This document shows, piece after piece, positions 24,661 through 34,163 of a stretch of DNA of 64,000 nt. Each line of letters opens with the position of its first letter. Within the stretch, counting starts at the first letter, position 1. Position numbers and translations under genes: made by a program. Origin of the DNA: Nocardioides oleivorans. Lineage in GTDB: Bacteria > Actinomycetota > Actinomycetes > Propionibacteriales > Nocardioidaceae. The notes beneath the pieces were generated by a model that worked only from the letters and a program-made list of their open reading frames with translations, was not told where the DNA came from and made no database searches. The stretch lies in contig NZ_SDWT01000001.1 of the NCBI RefSeq assembly GCF_004137255.1, forward strand, positions 62,001 to 126,000. The letters are read 5' to 3'.

Positions 24661-27600
24661 TGGACGGTCACGCTCCCTGCGCCCTTGGCCGGGCAGATGG
24701 CGACGAACGGGCAGTCGCGGCAGTGCGGCCCGGCGGTGGCCGGGAAGTTCTCGGCACGGACCAGCGCGGCCGCCCGGGCGAGCCCGTCGCGCAGCGCGGT
24801 GCGCTCGGGGCCGTCGGCGGAGTGGGCCGGCTGCCCCTGGACCTTGGCGCTGGAGGAGTCGTCGTCGATGCCGAGCTGCACCAGCTCCGCCCCGCCCGAC
24901 GTCATCACCCGACCGGCCACCTCGTCGAGGGCGCCCGCGTCGACGGCGTACTGGTAGAGGGCGAGCTGGAGGTTGCCGGCGACCGCGGGGCCGGACGGCG
25001 CGGCGCGGGCGCTCTTGAAGTCGACGACCACCACGCGACCGGCGTCGTCGATCTCGAGCCGGTCGGCGAAGCCGGTCAGCATCACCGGACGGCCGTCGAC
25101 GTCGACGACGCCCTGGAACCGCTGCTCGGCGCCGAGCACCTCGCGCGGGTTGTCGAGGTGCCACTGCACGAACCGCGCGACCGCCTTGCGGATGCGGGCG
25201 AGCTCGCGCTGTCGCGACCACGGCGTGCGGAAGGCCAGGCGGTCCCAGATCGCCTCGACCTCCGCCATGAGCGGGCCGACCTCGGCAGGGAGCTCGCCGA
25301 CGGCCACCCGCTCGGCGAGGGCGTGGAGCACCTGGCCGAGGTTGGCCGACTGGTGCACGGCCGAGACACCACCAGCCTCACGCTCGAAGAACCACTGCGC
25401 CGGGCAGAGCAGGATCGAGTCGAGCATGCTGGCCGAGACCGGGACCGGCCGCTCGGGGTCACGGATCGGCTCGACCGAGCGGGTGGCGCTGCGCGTGCCC
25501 CACCACGTCGACGGGTCGGCCGAGGGCACCAGCCGGCGCCCGTCGACCTCCTCGACCGCCAGGGCTGCGAGGCGGCGGGCCGCCGCCTCGCGCAGGGCGG
25601 GCGAGACGGACGGGTCGGCGGCGTTGCGCCGCAGCTCGGCCACGAGCCCGCCCAGCGACAGCGGGCGAGGAGGACGGCCGTCCTGGTGCTCGATGGTGAC
25701 GCCGAGCTCCTCGAGGAAGCGGGAGGGCTGCTCGCCGTCGTCGTCGGGCGACCGCACGGCGCTGACCACGAGACGGCGCCGAGCGCGGGTGCAGGCGACG
25801 TAGAACAGGCGGCGCTCCTCCATCAGGAGCGCGCGGGACGTCAGCGGCGGCACCAGGTCGGGGTGGCCCGAGGAGTCGACACCGATGCGGTCGGCGCCGA
25901 GGAGCGTCGTACGACGACGCAGGTCGGGCCAGCCCTCCTGCTGGACGTGGGCGACCACGACGAGGTCCCACTCGAGTCCCTTGGAGCGGTGCGCGGTGAG
26001 GAGCCGGACGGCCTTGCCCCGCACGCCGCGCTCGGCGAGCGTGTCGGCGGGCAGCTGCTGCTCGACGAGGTTGGCGAAGAACGCCCCGACCCCGGTGTGG
26101 TCCCGCTGGTCGACCACGCGCGAGGCGAGCTCGAAGAGGGCGACGACGGCGTCGAGGTCGCGGTGCGCGCGTCGGGTGGCGGCTCCGCCGAGGTCGACCT
26201 GCCTCCGGAGCCGCTCGGGCCACGACGTGCTGGACCAGAGGTGCCACAGCAGGTCCTCGGCGCCGGCCCTCTCCTCGAGCATCCGGGCGCCCGAGCGCAG
26301 CAGGGCGGCCAGCGCGGTGGCCCGCTCCACGTCCGGGCCCTCGATCCCGTCGAGGAACCCGTCTTCGACGAGCGCGAGCCGGAGCAGCTCGCGGCTGGTG
26401 CGCCGCGCAGTGGCGTCGGACAGCTCCTTCTCGCGCGTGCGGAGGCGGCGGACCAGGGCGCGCAGGTCGGACGCGTCGAGCCCACCGAGCGGCGAGAGCA
26501 GGAGCGACTCGATGCGTCCCGGGTCCAGGAAGCCGGGCGAGTCGGGGTCGTCGTTGTCGAGGTTGACCACCGCACGCAGGCCGTCGAGCAGCGGCACGAC
26601 GGCAGGGTCGTGGACGAGCGGCAGGTCGTCGGTGGCGACCTCGACGGGCACACCGGCGGCCGCCAGCGCGCGGCGCAGCGGCGGGATGCTGGTGCGTCCC
26701 GAGCGCACGAGCACGGCCATCCGGTCCCACGCGATGCCGTCCTCGAGGTGGGCCCGGCGCAGCAGGTCGGCGAGCCGCTCGGCCTCGGCGCGCTCGGTGT
26801 CGTAGGTCATCACCTCGACGCGGCCGTCCCCGTGCGGGCCGGGGATCGCCTCGGGCGAGAGGAACGCCTCGCGCGCCTCGGAGCCGATGCTGCCGGTGAG
26901 CGTCAGCCGGCTCGCGACCCGGCCGGCCCCGAGCAGGATCCGGGGGCCGAACCGACGCGTGCGCCGCAGGACCACGACAGGTGCCGGCGCGCCGGACGAG
27001 GTCGGGAACGCCGCCGGGAAGTCGAGGATGCCGCGCACGTCGGCGCCGCGGAAGCCGTAGATCGACTGGTGCGGGTCGCCGACGACCGTGAGGTCGCGGC
27101 CGTCACCGGCGAGCGCCCGGAGCAGCGCGACCTGGCCGGGGTCGGTGTCCTGGTACTCGTCCACGAAGACGTGCGCGTAGCGCGCCCGGAGCTCGCCGCG
27201 GTGGGCCTCGGCCTCGATGACCGCGCGCCGGATGAGGTCGGAGTAGTCGGTGGCGCCGAGGTTGTCGAGGACGGTGAGGTACTGCTCGAGGAAGAGGCCG
27301 GCGGCGATCATCTCGGGCAGGTCGTGCTCGATGCCGAGCGCCCGCAGCCCCGCGGGGTCGAGCCCCTTCTCGCGGGCCCGGGCGAGCACCGCCTGCACCT
27401 CGCGGACGAACCCGCGCGTGCCCACGGCGCGACGCAGTGCGTCGGGCCAGACCACGGACTCGGGATTGTCGCGCAGCAGCTCGCGCAGGACGACGTCGGC
27501 CTCGGGTGCCGACAGCAGGCGGATCGCGCCCTCGTAGAGCTCGGCGGGTGCGTACTTCCGGACGAGCGCGTAGGCGAAGGAGTGGAAGGTCGAGCAGGCA

Positions 27601-27878
27601 GCGGTCGCGGTCGTGCGCGCGACCCGTGCCGTGACGCGGTCACGCAGCTGCTCGGCGGCCTTGCGGGAGAAGGTCAGCGCGAGCACCGAGTCGGGCGAGG
27701 CACCGCGGTGCTCGATGCGGTCGACGATGGCCTCGACGAGCGTCGTGGTCTTGCCGGTGCCGGGACCGGCCAGCACGAGCAGCGGGCCGCCGTCGTGGTC
27801 GACCACGCGCTGCTGGTGCTCGTCGAGCGTGGGCACGACGACCTCGCGCTCGGGGCGGACCAGCCGGTACGTCGTCAT
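24657..27878 (-). CDS. adnA: AdnA subunit of the AdnAB helicase-nuclease
   Basis: A 1073-residue helicase-nuclease. Walker A is AGPGTGKT at 37-44, motif II is HVFVDEYQDTD, and a late motif is LTAHRSKGLEWD. The RecB-type nuclease site is VVVVDFKSARAA followed by NLQLALYQYA. The C-terminal GPHCRDCPFVAICP, with an upstream LLCPAQW cysteine, forms the iron-sulfur cluster that marks AdnA-type subunits. It is the first gene of the adnA-adnB operon. A hairpin terminator just upstream separates it from the barbiturase-family gene. Confidence 0.93.
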   Translation of the reverse strand: MTTYRLVRPEREVVVPTLDEHQQRVVDHDGGPLLVLAGPGTGKTTTLVEAIVDRIEHRGASPDSVLALTFSRKAAEQLRDRVTARVARTTATAACSTFHSFAYALVRKYAPAELYEGAIRLLSAPEADVVLRELLRDNPESVVWPDALRRAVGTRGFVREVQAVLARAREKGLDPAGLRALGIEHDLPEMIAAGLFLEQYLTVLDNLGATDYSDLIRRAVIEAEAHRGELRARYAHVFVDEYQDTDPGQVALLRALAGDGRDLTVVGDPHQSIYGFRGADVRGILDFPAAFPTSSGAPAPVVVLRRTRRFGPRILLGAGRVASRLTLTGSIGSEAREAFLSPEAIPGPHGDGRVEVMTYDTERAEAERLADLLRRAHLEDGIAWDRMAVLVRSGRTSIPPLRRALAAAGVPVEVATDDLPLVHDPAVVPLLDGLRAVVNLDNDDPDSPGFLDPGRIESLLLSPLGGLDASDLRALVRRLRTREKELSDATARRTSRELLRLALVEDGFLDGIEGPDVERATALAALLRSGARMLEERAGAEDLLWHLWSSTSWPERLRRQVDLGGAATRRAHRDLDAVVALFELASRVVDQRDHTGVGAFFANLVEQQLPADTLAERGVRGKAVRLLTAHRSKGLEWDLVVVAHVQQEGWPDLRRRTTLLGADRIGVDSSGHPDLVPPLTSRALLMEERRLFYVACTRARRRLVVSAVRSPDDDGEQPSRFLEELGVTIEHQDGRPPRPLSLGGLVAELRRNAADPSVSPALREAAARRLAALAVEEVDGRRLVPSADPSTWWGTRSATRSVEPIRDPERPVPVSASMLDSILLCPAQWFFEREAGGVSAVHQSANLGQVLHALAERVAVGELPAEVGPLMAEVEAIWDRLAFRTPWSRQRELARIRKAVARFVQWHLDNPREVLGAEQRFQGVVDVDGRPVMLTGFADRLEIDDAGRVVVVDFKSARAAPSGPAVAGNLQLALYQYAVDAGALDEVAGRVMTSGGAELVQLGIDDDSSSAKVQGQPAHSADGPERTALRDGLARAAALVRAENFPATAGPHCRDCPFVAICPAKGAGSVTVQ

Positions 27879-27897
27879 GGCCCAACCTCATCACGAA

Positions 27898-27947
27898 CCA
27901 CCGACACCGCGCGTCGTACGTCCCTCGGGACGAGGCGGTGCCGGTGG
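27898..27947 (-). terminator. Two-stage hairpin terminator after the ring-opening amidohydrolase gene
   Basis: Outer arms of 13 bp with one mismatch (27898-27910 with 27935-27947) enclose a second perfect 6-bp stem (27919-27924 with 27927-27932). It lies just past the stop of the minus-strand gene ending at 27961 and before adnA, so it likely separates the two transcripts. Confidence 0.7.
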
Positions 27948-27960
27948 CTCGCTCGCGACG

Positions 27961-29067
27961 TCAGGAGAGGTCGACGATGGCGGCGACCGGGCCGCCGCCC
28001 TCGGGACCCTGGTGGGCCGCGGAGACCGAGACGAAGACCGCCGGGTCGCCGGTGACGGCAGCGGTGACGCCGCCGACGGTGGCCTTGATCTGGCGGTGCC
28101 AGTGCACGTCGGAGTCGTCGAGCATGGCGTTGCGGCGGCCGCGGACCATGCCGTCGAGGCTGGCCTCGCACTTGAGGAACACGTTGACCAGGCGGCCGTC
28201 GAGGTCGCTGGTGCGCGGGCGCTCGGGCAGGTCGAGGCCTGCGGAGCGGATGGCGTCCCAGATGCCGTCGGCGTCGAGCGCGTCGTCCATCACCGAGTGG
28301 CCGATGCGGTACTTCCCGCCGACGCCGGTGGCGTTGCCGACGACCACGATCTGGGCCTGGTCGAGCTCGACGCCCGAGGAGCACGAGGCGACCGAGGAGT
28401 AGAGCTCGCGGTTGTGCATCACGTCGGCGTCGGTGGGCATCTCGATCTCGCCGAGCGCGACGGCGATGCCGAGGCCGGTGGCGCCGTTGGAGAGGTCCAT
28501 GGACTCGTGCGTGTGCTCGGTCCACACCGTCTTGCCGCGCGACTTGGCGTCGCGGATGGTGTGGATGGTCAGCAGCGGGGTCTTGGTCTGCACGTAGTGC
28601 ACGTCGGCCGGGTCGGTGATCCCGGCGCGCTCCATCGCGACCTTCACGCCCGCGGCGACCTTCTCGATCATCGCGGTGTAGCCGATCTCCTCGGGCAGGA
28701 GCGGCTCGCTCATCGCGAAGCCGGCGGTGAGCCGCAGCTCGTCGCGCGACGGGTCGTCCTCGGGCACGTCGGTGGTCGCGAAGATCGTGGCGTGGGGGCT
28801 GATCACGCCGTCGGTGCCGCCCGACCACACGATCGGGATGCCCTTGACCTGCTCGGGGTCGGCGCCCTTGGCGACGAGCGCCTCGCGGAAGGCCCGGTCG
28901 GCGATGATCCGGGTGTAGTCGTTGACGCCACCGTTGCCCTCGGTCTTGCCGATGATGGCGAAGACGCGGTCGGCGGCGATCACGCCCTCGTCGACGAGCC
29001 TGGTGAGCTCCGAGGCGTCGGCGACGGAGTGGATCGGGACCTTGCGTACTTCGATGGCGCTGGGCAT
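27961..29067 (-). CDS. Ring-opening amidohydrolase, cyanuric acid hydrolase/barbiturase family
   Basis: A 368-residue member of the small AtzD/barbiturase family, built of three similar domains each contributing a Ser-Lys pair. Family segments seen are [35 protein letters not shown] and the final [20 protein letters not shown]. The enzymes open cyanuric acid (to carboxybiuret) or barbituric acid (to ureidomalonate), and sequence alone does not tell me which. It follows a carbamate kinase gene by 19 bases in one operon. A uracil-type permease, a molybdenum hydroxylase and an amidase 15-22 kb away favour barbiturate in an oxidative pyrimidine pathway; cyanurate remains the main alternative. Confidence 0.85.
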   Translation of the reverse strand: MPSAIEVRKVPIHSVADASELTRLVDEGVIAADRVFAIIGKTEGNGGVNDYTRIIADRAFREALVAKGADPEQVKGIPIVWSGGTDGVISPHATIFATTDVPEDDPSRDELRLTAGFAMSEPLLPEEIGYTAMIEKVAAGVKVAMERAGITDPADVHYVQTKTPLLTIHTIRDAKSRGKTVWTEHTHESMDLSNGATGLGIAVALGEIEMPTDADVMHNRELYSSVASCSSGVELDQAQIVVVGNATGVGGKYRIGHSVMDDALDADGIWDAIRSAGLDLPERPRTSDLDGRLVNVFLKCEASLDGMVRGRRNAMLDDSDVHWHRQIKATVGGVTAAVTGDPAVFVSVSAAHQGPEGGGPVAAIVDLS

Positions 29068-29086
29068 GGGTTTCCTTTCGGCGGGG

Positions 29087-30022
29087 TTACTCGGGTACGA
29101 CGACGGTGCCGGCGTTGCCTGCGACGGCGGCGGTGATCTGGTCGAGGCTGGTGATGACGCCCCGCTGGCCGGTGGCCTCCACGAAGCGGCAGACGGCGTC
29201 CACCTTCGGTCCCATCGAGCCGGACGCGAAGTGGCCGTCGGCGGCGTGCGCGCGCAGCTCCTCGACGCTCACGGTGCCGAGGGGGCGGGCGTCGGGGGTG
29301 CCCCAGCCGATGACGGCGTTGGGCACGTCGGTGGCGATCACCATGACGTCGGCCCTCGTCGTACCGGCCAGCAGAGCCGCACCGAGGTCCTTGTCGATGA
29401 CCGCCTCGACACCGCCGAGCGAGCCGTCGGGGAGGCGGACGTGCGGGATGCCGCCACCGCCGTTGGCGACGACGACGAAGCCGGCCTCGATGAGCGCGAG
29501 GACGGCGGGCGCGTCGAGGATCTCGAGCGGCTCGGGCGAGGCGACGACGCGGCGCCAGCCCTTGTCCCCCCGGTCCTCCCAGGTCTCGCCGTGCTCGACG
29601 AGCACCCGCGCCTCGGCCTCGGGCAGGTGCCGGCCGATCGGCTTGGTGGGGGTGGTGAAGCCGGGGTCGTCGGCGTCCACGAGCGTGCGCGTGACGACGG
29701 CAGCGCTGCGCCGCTCGACCGAGCGCGCCGCGAGCTCGTGGTCGAGCGCGTCCATCAGGACGAACCCGAGGGTGGCCTGCGTCTGCGCGCCGCACCAGTC
29801 CAGCGGGACCGGGGGCACGACGGAGGCGGCCAGCTCGTTCTTGACCAGGAGGTTGCCGACCTGGGGGCCGTTGCCGTGGGTCACGACGACCTCGTGGTCG
29901 TGCTCCAGGAGGCCGGCGACCGCGGCCATGGCGACCCGGGCGGCCGCGATCTGGTCCTCCGGACGCGCCCGTCCGTCGGCGTTCGTCATGGCGTTTCCGC
30001 CGAGCGCGAGCAGGACCCTCAT
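29087..30022 (-). CDS. Carbamate kinase
   Basis: A 311-residue amino-acid-kinase-fold enzyme of full family length. It has LALGGNAM at the N-terminus, [12 protein letters not shown], and the nucleotide-binding NGGGGIPHV. It makes ATP from carbamoyl phosphate and ADP, releasing ammonia and CO2. There are no arginine deiminase genes nearby. It is co-transcribed with the ring-opening amidohydrolase, and oxamate carbamoyltransferase genes at 55-59 kb would supply carbamoyl phosphate, as allK does in E. coli. A TAGGGT element 6 bases before the ATG suggests a leaderless start. Confidence 0.92.
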   Translation of the reverse strand: MRVLLALGGNAMTNADGRARPEDQIAAARVAMAAVAGLLEHDHEVVVTHGNGPQVGNLLVKNELAASVVPPVPLDWCGAQTQATLGFVLMDALDHELAARSVERRSAAVVTRTLVDADDPGFTTPTKPIGRHLPEAEARVLVEHGETWEDRGDKGWRRVVASPEPLEILDAPAVLALIEAGFVVVANGGGGIPHVRLPDGSLGGVEAVIDKDLGAALLAGTTRADVMVIATDVPNAVIGWGTPDARPLGTVSVEELRAHAADGHFASGSMGPKVDAVCRFVEATGQRGVITSLDQITAAVAGNAGTVVVPE

Positions 30023-30028
30023 GGGTCG

Positions 30029-30034
30029 ACCCTA
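30029..30034 (-). promoter_or_regulatory. -10 element of the carbamate kinase operon (predicted leaderless)
   Basis: TAGGGT on the minus strand, 6 bases before the ATG at 30022, with no Shine-Dalgarno between. Confidence 0.5.
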
Positions 30035-30076
30035 GTGACGGTGACCGAGGCCTCCCCACGGCACTTTCGGCCAACA

Positions 30077-30108
30077 AGCGGGCCATCCGATGGCAAGAGT
30101 TGCCCGCT
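30077..30108 (-). terminator. Hairpin after the ion-transporter operon
   Basis: A 7-bp perfect outer stem (30077-30083 with 30102-30108) enclosing smaller palindromes, including CCATCCGATGG. It lies just past the stop of the minus-strand transporter at 30124 and upstream of the carbamate kinase promoter. It could terminate the former or act as an operator for the latter. Confidence 0.4.
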
Positions 30109-30123
30109 CTGTGCCGCGGGCGG

Positions 30124-31416
30124 TCACACGAAGGCGAAGTAGCGGAGGTAGACCCAGCCCCAGGCCACGACGAGGGTCATCGCGGTCACCACGACGCCGT
30201 ACTTGGTGAAGCCCCAGAAGCTGATCGGCTCCCCCGCCTTCGCCGCGATGCCGAGCACCACGACGTTGGCACCGGCGGCGACCGCGGTCGCGTTGCCGCC
30301 GAGGTCGGCGCCGAACACGAAGGCCCACCACAGCGGGCTGTCCGCACCCGACGCGGAGGTGCTGGCGACCATCTCCTCGACGACCGGGACCGTCGCGGTG
30401 GTGTAGGGGATGTTGTCGACGAAGGCACCGACGATGCCGGACCCGAAGAGCAGCGCGGTCGCGCCGAGCAGCTCGCGACCGCCCATCGCCTCGGCCGCCC
30501 ACTCGCTGATCGCGCCGATGACGCCGACCTGCACGAGTGCGCCGACCAGCACGAAGAGCGCCATGAAGAAGGCGAGGGTGTCCCACTCGACCTCCTCGAG
30601 GAACTCCTCGGGCTCGGTGCGCGAGACCAGCACCATCGCGCCGGCACCCATCATCGCCACCACGGACGGGTCGAGGTGGAGCACGGTGTGCAGGCCGAAG
30701 GCGATCATCACCAGGAAGAGCACGACCAGGCACTTGCGCAGCATCCGGACGTTGGTGATGGCGTCGCCGGGGCTGAGGTCGTCGAGGCCGCGGACGTCGG
30801 CCACGTGGTCGAGGTCCTTGCGGAAGAGCCACTTCGCCATCACCACGAAGAGCACCAGCAAGATGACGGTCAGCGGCAGTGCGTGGACCAGGAAGTCGGT
30901 GAAGCTGAGCCCCGCGCGGCTGCCGATGATGATGTTGGGCGGGTCGCCGATCAGCGTGGACATGCCGCCGATGTTGGAGGCCAGGATCAAGGAGATGAGG
31001 TACGGCGCCGGGGGCAGGCCGAGCCGCCGGGTGACCGACAGCGTGACCGGGGCGACCAGCAGCACGCACGTGACGTTGTCGAGGATCGGCGAGACCGCGG
31101 CCGTGATCAGCACCAGCAGGACGAGCAGCTTGTAGGGCTCGCCGCCCGACCTCTGCGCGGCCCACAGGGCGAGGAACTCGAAGAGCCCGGTCTGCTTGAG
31201 GACGCCGACGATGATCATCATCCCGAAGAGCAGGAAGATGACGTTCCAGTCGACGCCGGTGTGCTCGTGGAAGAACGCCGTCTCGGCGTCGACGAGTCCG
31301 AGGACGACCATGCCGGCGACGCCGCCGAGCGCGGCCGCGACGCGGTGGACGCGCTCGGTCGCGATGAGGGCGTACGCGACGATGAAGACCGCCAGGGCGG
31401 CCGAGGTGAGGATCAC
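30124..31416 (-). CDS. ArsB/NhaD-superfamily ion transporter
   Basis: A 430-residue integral membrane protein with about eleven hydrophobic segments. It has ion-transporter superfamily signatures: AAVSPILDNVTCVLLVAPV, NIGGMSTLIGDPPNIIIG and, in the second half, GAFVDNIPYTTATVPV, the two inverted repeats of the fold. Sodium/proton exchange or anion export are both possible. The GTG at 31416 overlaps the stop of the preceding RCK_C gene (GTGA), pointing to a coupled complex. The in-frame region upstream is a shadow. Confidence 0.85.
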   Translation of the reverse strand: MILTSAALAVFIVAYALIATERVHRVAAALGGVAGMVVLGLVDAETAFFHEHTGVDWNVIFLLFGMMIIVGVLKQTGLFEFLALWAAQRSGGEPYKLLVLLVLITAAVSPILDNVTCVLLVAPVTLSVTRRLGLPPAPYLISLILASNIGGMSTLIGDPPNIIIGSRAGLSFTDFLVHALPLTVILLVLFVVMAKWLFRKDLDHVADVRGLDDLSPGDAITNVRMLRKCLVVLFLVMIAFGLHTVLHLDPSVVAMMGAGAMVLVSRTEPEEFLEEVEWDTLAFFMALFVLVGALVQVGVIGAISEWAAEAMGGRELLGATALLFGSGIVGAFVDNIPYTTATVPVVEEMVASTSASGADSPLWWAFVFGADLGGNATAVAAGANVVVLGIAAKAGEPISFWGFTKYGVVVTAMTLVVAWGWVYLRYFAFV

Positions 31417-31910
31417 GCGACGCCGACCTTCCCGCGCCGCCGGACGCCGAACGTCCGCACCGACCCGGAGTAGTCGTCCATGTCCTCGGCCCACGTGGCG
31501 AGGCGGCCGTAGCGGCTCACCGAGCGCAGCCGCTCCTCCACCGCGCTGACCTGGCCGAGCGCGGCGACGACGAGCACCTGGTCGCCGGTGCGCAGCACGC
31601 TGCGGTCGTCGGGGACGAAGACGTGCTTGCCACGGGTGACGATCGCGACGCCGGAGCCCTCGGGCAGGCGCAGCTCGCCGATCTCCACTCCCTGCAGGCG
31701 CGAGCCGGTCTCGACCTCGAAGCGCAGCATGACCGCGTCGAGCCGGTCGAGGTCGGCGAAGCCGATCGACACCTTGTGCACGAAGCTGCCCTTCTCCTGC
31801 CAGCGGGGCTGGCGGCCGCGGCCGATGGCCAGGCCGATCGCGAAGCCGATCGCCGAGGCGAGCAGGGCGACCGAGACGGCGACCTCGACGAGGTAGGGCG
31901 TCTCGCTCAT
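31413..31910 (-). CDS. Membrane-anchored RCK_C (TrkA-C) domain protein
   Basis: A 165-residue protein with one N-terminal membrane helix (about 8-30) and a TrkA-C/RCK_C domain (about 65-130, including LRLPEGSGVAIVTRGKHVFVPDDRSVLRTGDQVLVVAAL). RCK_C domains bind nucleotides or ions and gate K+ or Na+ transporters. It lies between an SPFH-like gene and an ion transporter gene with 4-base overlaps on both sides, so it probably regulates that transporter. Confidence 0.82.
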   Translation of the reverse strand: MSETPYLVEVAVSVALLASAIGFAIGLAIGRGRQPRWQEKGSFVHKVSIGFADLDRLDAVMLRFEVETGSRLQGVEIGELRLPEGSGVAIVTRGKHVFVPDDRSVLRTGDQVLVVAALGQVSAVEERLRSVSRYGRLATWAEDMDDYSGSVRTFGVRRRGKVGVA

Positions 31911-32455
31911 GCCCCGCCCCCGGTCAGCCGCGCCTCGACCTCGGTGACGTCGAGGGCGACGGCGTGCGTGCCGCTCGGCAGCTCCCGGTCGATCTCGACG
32001 GGCCAGCGCTCCTCCAGCGCCTCGAGGTCGTCGACGAGCGCGCGGACCTCGAGCAGCCCGACCTGGCGACCGACCACCTCCTCCGCGCGTCGTACGACGT
32101 CCGCGGTCGGCACCCAGGGCTCACCGGACTCCACCTCGCGGACCTCCAGGGTCAGGTCGGCCAGCGCGATCACGTCGACGTCGTCGCACGTGCGGGCCCG
32201 GACGACGAGCGGCAGCACCCGGGCGCCGGTCGGCACCGACTCGAAGGACTCGAGGACGGGCGTGCGCGGCACCAGCCCGAAGCGGCGGGAGCGGACGACG
32301 GTGCCCCCGCGGACCACGAGGACCAGCTCGCCGGGACCGACGCGTCGTACGCACGCGAAGGCCGCGACCAGCAGCCCGGGCCCGACGATGACGAGCCAGA
32401 CGACCCAGGCCGTCCCGGTCGGGTCGACGGTGGTGTTCTCGTCCGGCGGCGGCAT
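31907..32455 (-). CDS. SPFH/band-7-like membrane protein
   Basis: A 182-residue protein with one membrane helix (about 14-36) followed by a flotillin-like segment (GPGELVLVVRGGTVVRSRRFGLVPRTP...). It is shorter than typical SPFH proteins and lacks the coiled-coil end, so the assignment is tentative. The ATG at 32455 starts just before the helix; the frame is open upstream only as a shadow of the divergent kinase gene. It is first in the operon and overlaps the RCK_C gene (ATGA). Confidence 0.62.
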   Translation of the reverse strand: MPPPDENTTVDPTGTAWVVWLVIVGPGLLVAAFACVRRVGPGELVLVVRGGTVVRSRRFGLVPRTPVLESFESVPTGARVLPLVVRARTCDDVDVIALADLTLEVREVESGEPWVPTADVVRRAEEVVGRQVGLLEVRALVDDLEALEERWPVEIDRELPSGTHAVALDVTEVEARLTGGGA

Positions 32456-32552
32456 GCAGCCATCCTTCGTGCCACGGCGGACCGAGCACATGGGGCGCGG
32501 ACCCCATCTGGTCCTGGCCCGGGGTGGAGGCCACGGATGGGAGGCTGGAGGC

Positions 32553-33509
32553 ATGCGCCTGCCCAGCCACCTCCCGCTGTTCTGGACGATCTGTCTGATC
32601 AACGGCGTGGTGTTCGTGGTCGGCGCCCTGCTCCTGGTGCTGTCGCCCGCGAGCGTGTCGGCCGACCCGGTGCCCTCGGAGCTGGTCGTGGTCGGCGTCG
32701 GACTCGCGGTCATGCTCCTCACGAACGCGCTGCTGATCCGCTGGGCGCTCGCCCCGCTGCACCGGTTGATCCAGCGGCTCGGCGGCATCGAGCACCTCGA
32801 GCCGACGCGGCTGCCGGAGGAGGGCTCCGGACCGATCCGCGGCATCACGACGAGCGTCAACGGGTTGCTCGCCCGGCTCGCCGAGGAGCGCCGCGACGGC
32901 GACGCTCGCGCGCTGGCCGCGCAGGAGGCCGAGCGCCACCGGATCGCCCAGGAGCTGCACGACGAGGTCGGCCAGGGCCTGACCGTCGTGCTGCTCGGGC
33001 TCAAGCAGGTCGAGCAGCGCGCGCCCGCCGACCTGGTCGAGGAGCTGCACGCGCTGCGGGAGAGCACCCGCGCCGGGCTCGACGACGTACGACGGGTGGC
33101 GCGACGGCTGCGACCGGGCGTGCTCGAGGACCTCGGGCTCACCAGCGCCCTAGCCGCGCTGGCCACCGACTTCGCCGACCACAGCCCCGCGCCGGTGCGG
33201 CGGTCGTTCGCACCCGGCCTGCCGACGCTGAGCCCGGAGGCCGAGGTCGTCGTCTACCGCGTCGCCCAGGAAGCGCTCACCAACGCCGCCCGGCACGCCG
33301 ACGCCCACGAGGTCGAGCTGTCCCTCCAGAGGCTCGGCGAGTCGGTCGTGCTGGAGGTGCGTGACGACGGCCGCGGGTTCAGCGGGCTCACCGAGGGATC
33401 CGGGCTGATGGGGATGCGCGAGCGGGCCGCGCTCGTGCGCGCCGAGCTGTCGGTGATCAGCCAGCCGCGACGGGGCACGACGGTCCGCCTGAAGGTGCCG
33501 GTCGCATGA
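32553..33509 (+). CDS. Sensor histidine kinase (NarL-partner type)
   Basis: A 318-residue kinase with two membrane helices (about 10-32 and 45-65) enclosing only a short outer loop, then a HAMP-like linker. A HisKA_3 box RIAQELHDEVGQGL follows with the phospho-acceptor His136, then a HATPase domain (EALTNAARHA, DDGRGF, GLMGMRERA). With so small an outer domain it may sense membrane state. GGAG lies just upstream of the ATG. Its stop overlaps the response-regulator start (ATGA). Confidence 0.9.
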   Translation: MRLPSHLPLFWTICLINGVVFVVGALLLVLSPASVSADPVPSELVVVGVGLAVMLLTNALLIRWALAPLHRLIQRLGGIEHLEPTRLPEEGSGPIRGITTSVNGLLARLAEERRDGDARALAAQEAERHRIAQELHDEVGQGLTVVLLGLKQVEQRAPADLVEELHALRESTRAGLDDVRRVARRLRPGVLEDLGLTSALAALATDFADHSPAPVRRSFAPGLPTLSPEAEVVVYRVAQEALTNAARHADAHEVELSLQRLGESVVLEVRDDGRGFSGLTEGSGLMGMRERAALVRAELSVISQPRRGTTVRLKVPVA

Positions 33510-34150
33510 TCCGCATCCTGCTGGCCGACGACCACACCCTCGTGCGCCGCGGCGTCCGACTCATCCTCGAGCAGGAGCCCGACCTCACGGTCGTCGCCGA
33601 GGCCGCCGACGGCGCGGAGGCCGTCGAGCGGGTGCGCGACACCGAGGTCGACCTCGTCGTGCTCGACATCGCGATGCCCCGGATGACCGGCCTCCAGGCG
33701 GCCGCCGAGATCGCCGCGCGCCGCGACCCGCCGAAGATCCTGATGCTGTCGATGCACGACAACGAGCAGTACTTCTTCGGCGCCCTCAAGGCCGGCGCCA
33801 GCGGGTACGTCCTCAAGTCGGTGGCCGACGAGGACCTCGTCGGCGCCTGCCGCTCCGCGATGCGCGGCGAGACCTTCCTCTACCCCGGCGCCGAGAGCAC
33901 GCTCGTGCGCGACTACCTCGACCGCCTCCGCCGCGGCGAGCGGGTGCCGACGTCGGTGCTGACCGCGCGCGAGGACCAGGTGATCAAGCTGATCGCCGAG
34001 GGCCGCTCGTCGCGTGAGATCGCCAAGGAGCTGCACATCGCGCTCAAGACCGTCGAGGGCCACCGCGCCAACATCCTCGGCAAGCTCGGCATGCGCGACC
34101 GGGTCGAGCTGACGCGCTACGCCATCCGGGCCGGGCTCATCGAGCCCTGA
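33506..34150 (+). CDS. NarL/LuxR-type response regulator
   Basis: A 214-residue two-domain regulator. The receiver carries acidic DD at 8-9, phospho-acceptor Asp54 (VVLDIAMPRM) and Lys in YVLKSV. The C-terminal LuxR helix-turn-helix is around LTAREDQVIKLIAEGRSSREIAKELHIALKTVEGHRANILGKL. It is translationally coupled to the kinase gene. Targets are unknown; the divergent ion-transporter operon is a natural candidate. Confidence 0.93.
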   Translation: MIRILLADDHTLVRRGVRLILEQEPDLTVVAEAADGAEAVERVRDTEVDLVVLDIAMPRMTGLQAAAEIAARRDPPKILMLSMHDNEQYFFGALKAGASGYVLKSVADEDLVGACRSAMRGETFLYPGAESTLVRDYLDRLRRGERVPTSVLTAREDQVIKLIAEGRSSREIAKELHIALKTVEGHRANILGKLGMRDRVELTRYAIRAGLIEP

Positions 34151-34163
34151 CGACCCGGACCCA

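Noticed and set aside
24723-28055. A 1110-codon plus-strand frame opposite adnA
   Set aside because: Antisense shadow. The minus strand encodes helicase and nuclease motifs in the right order.
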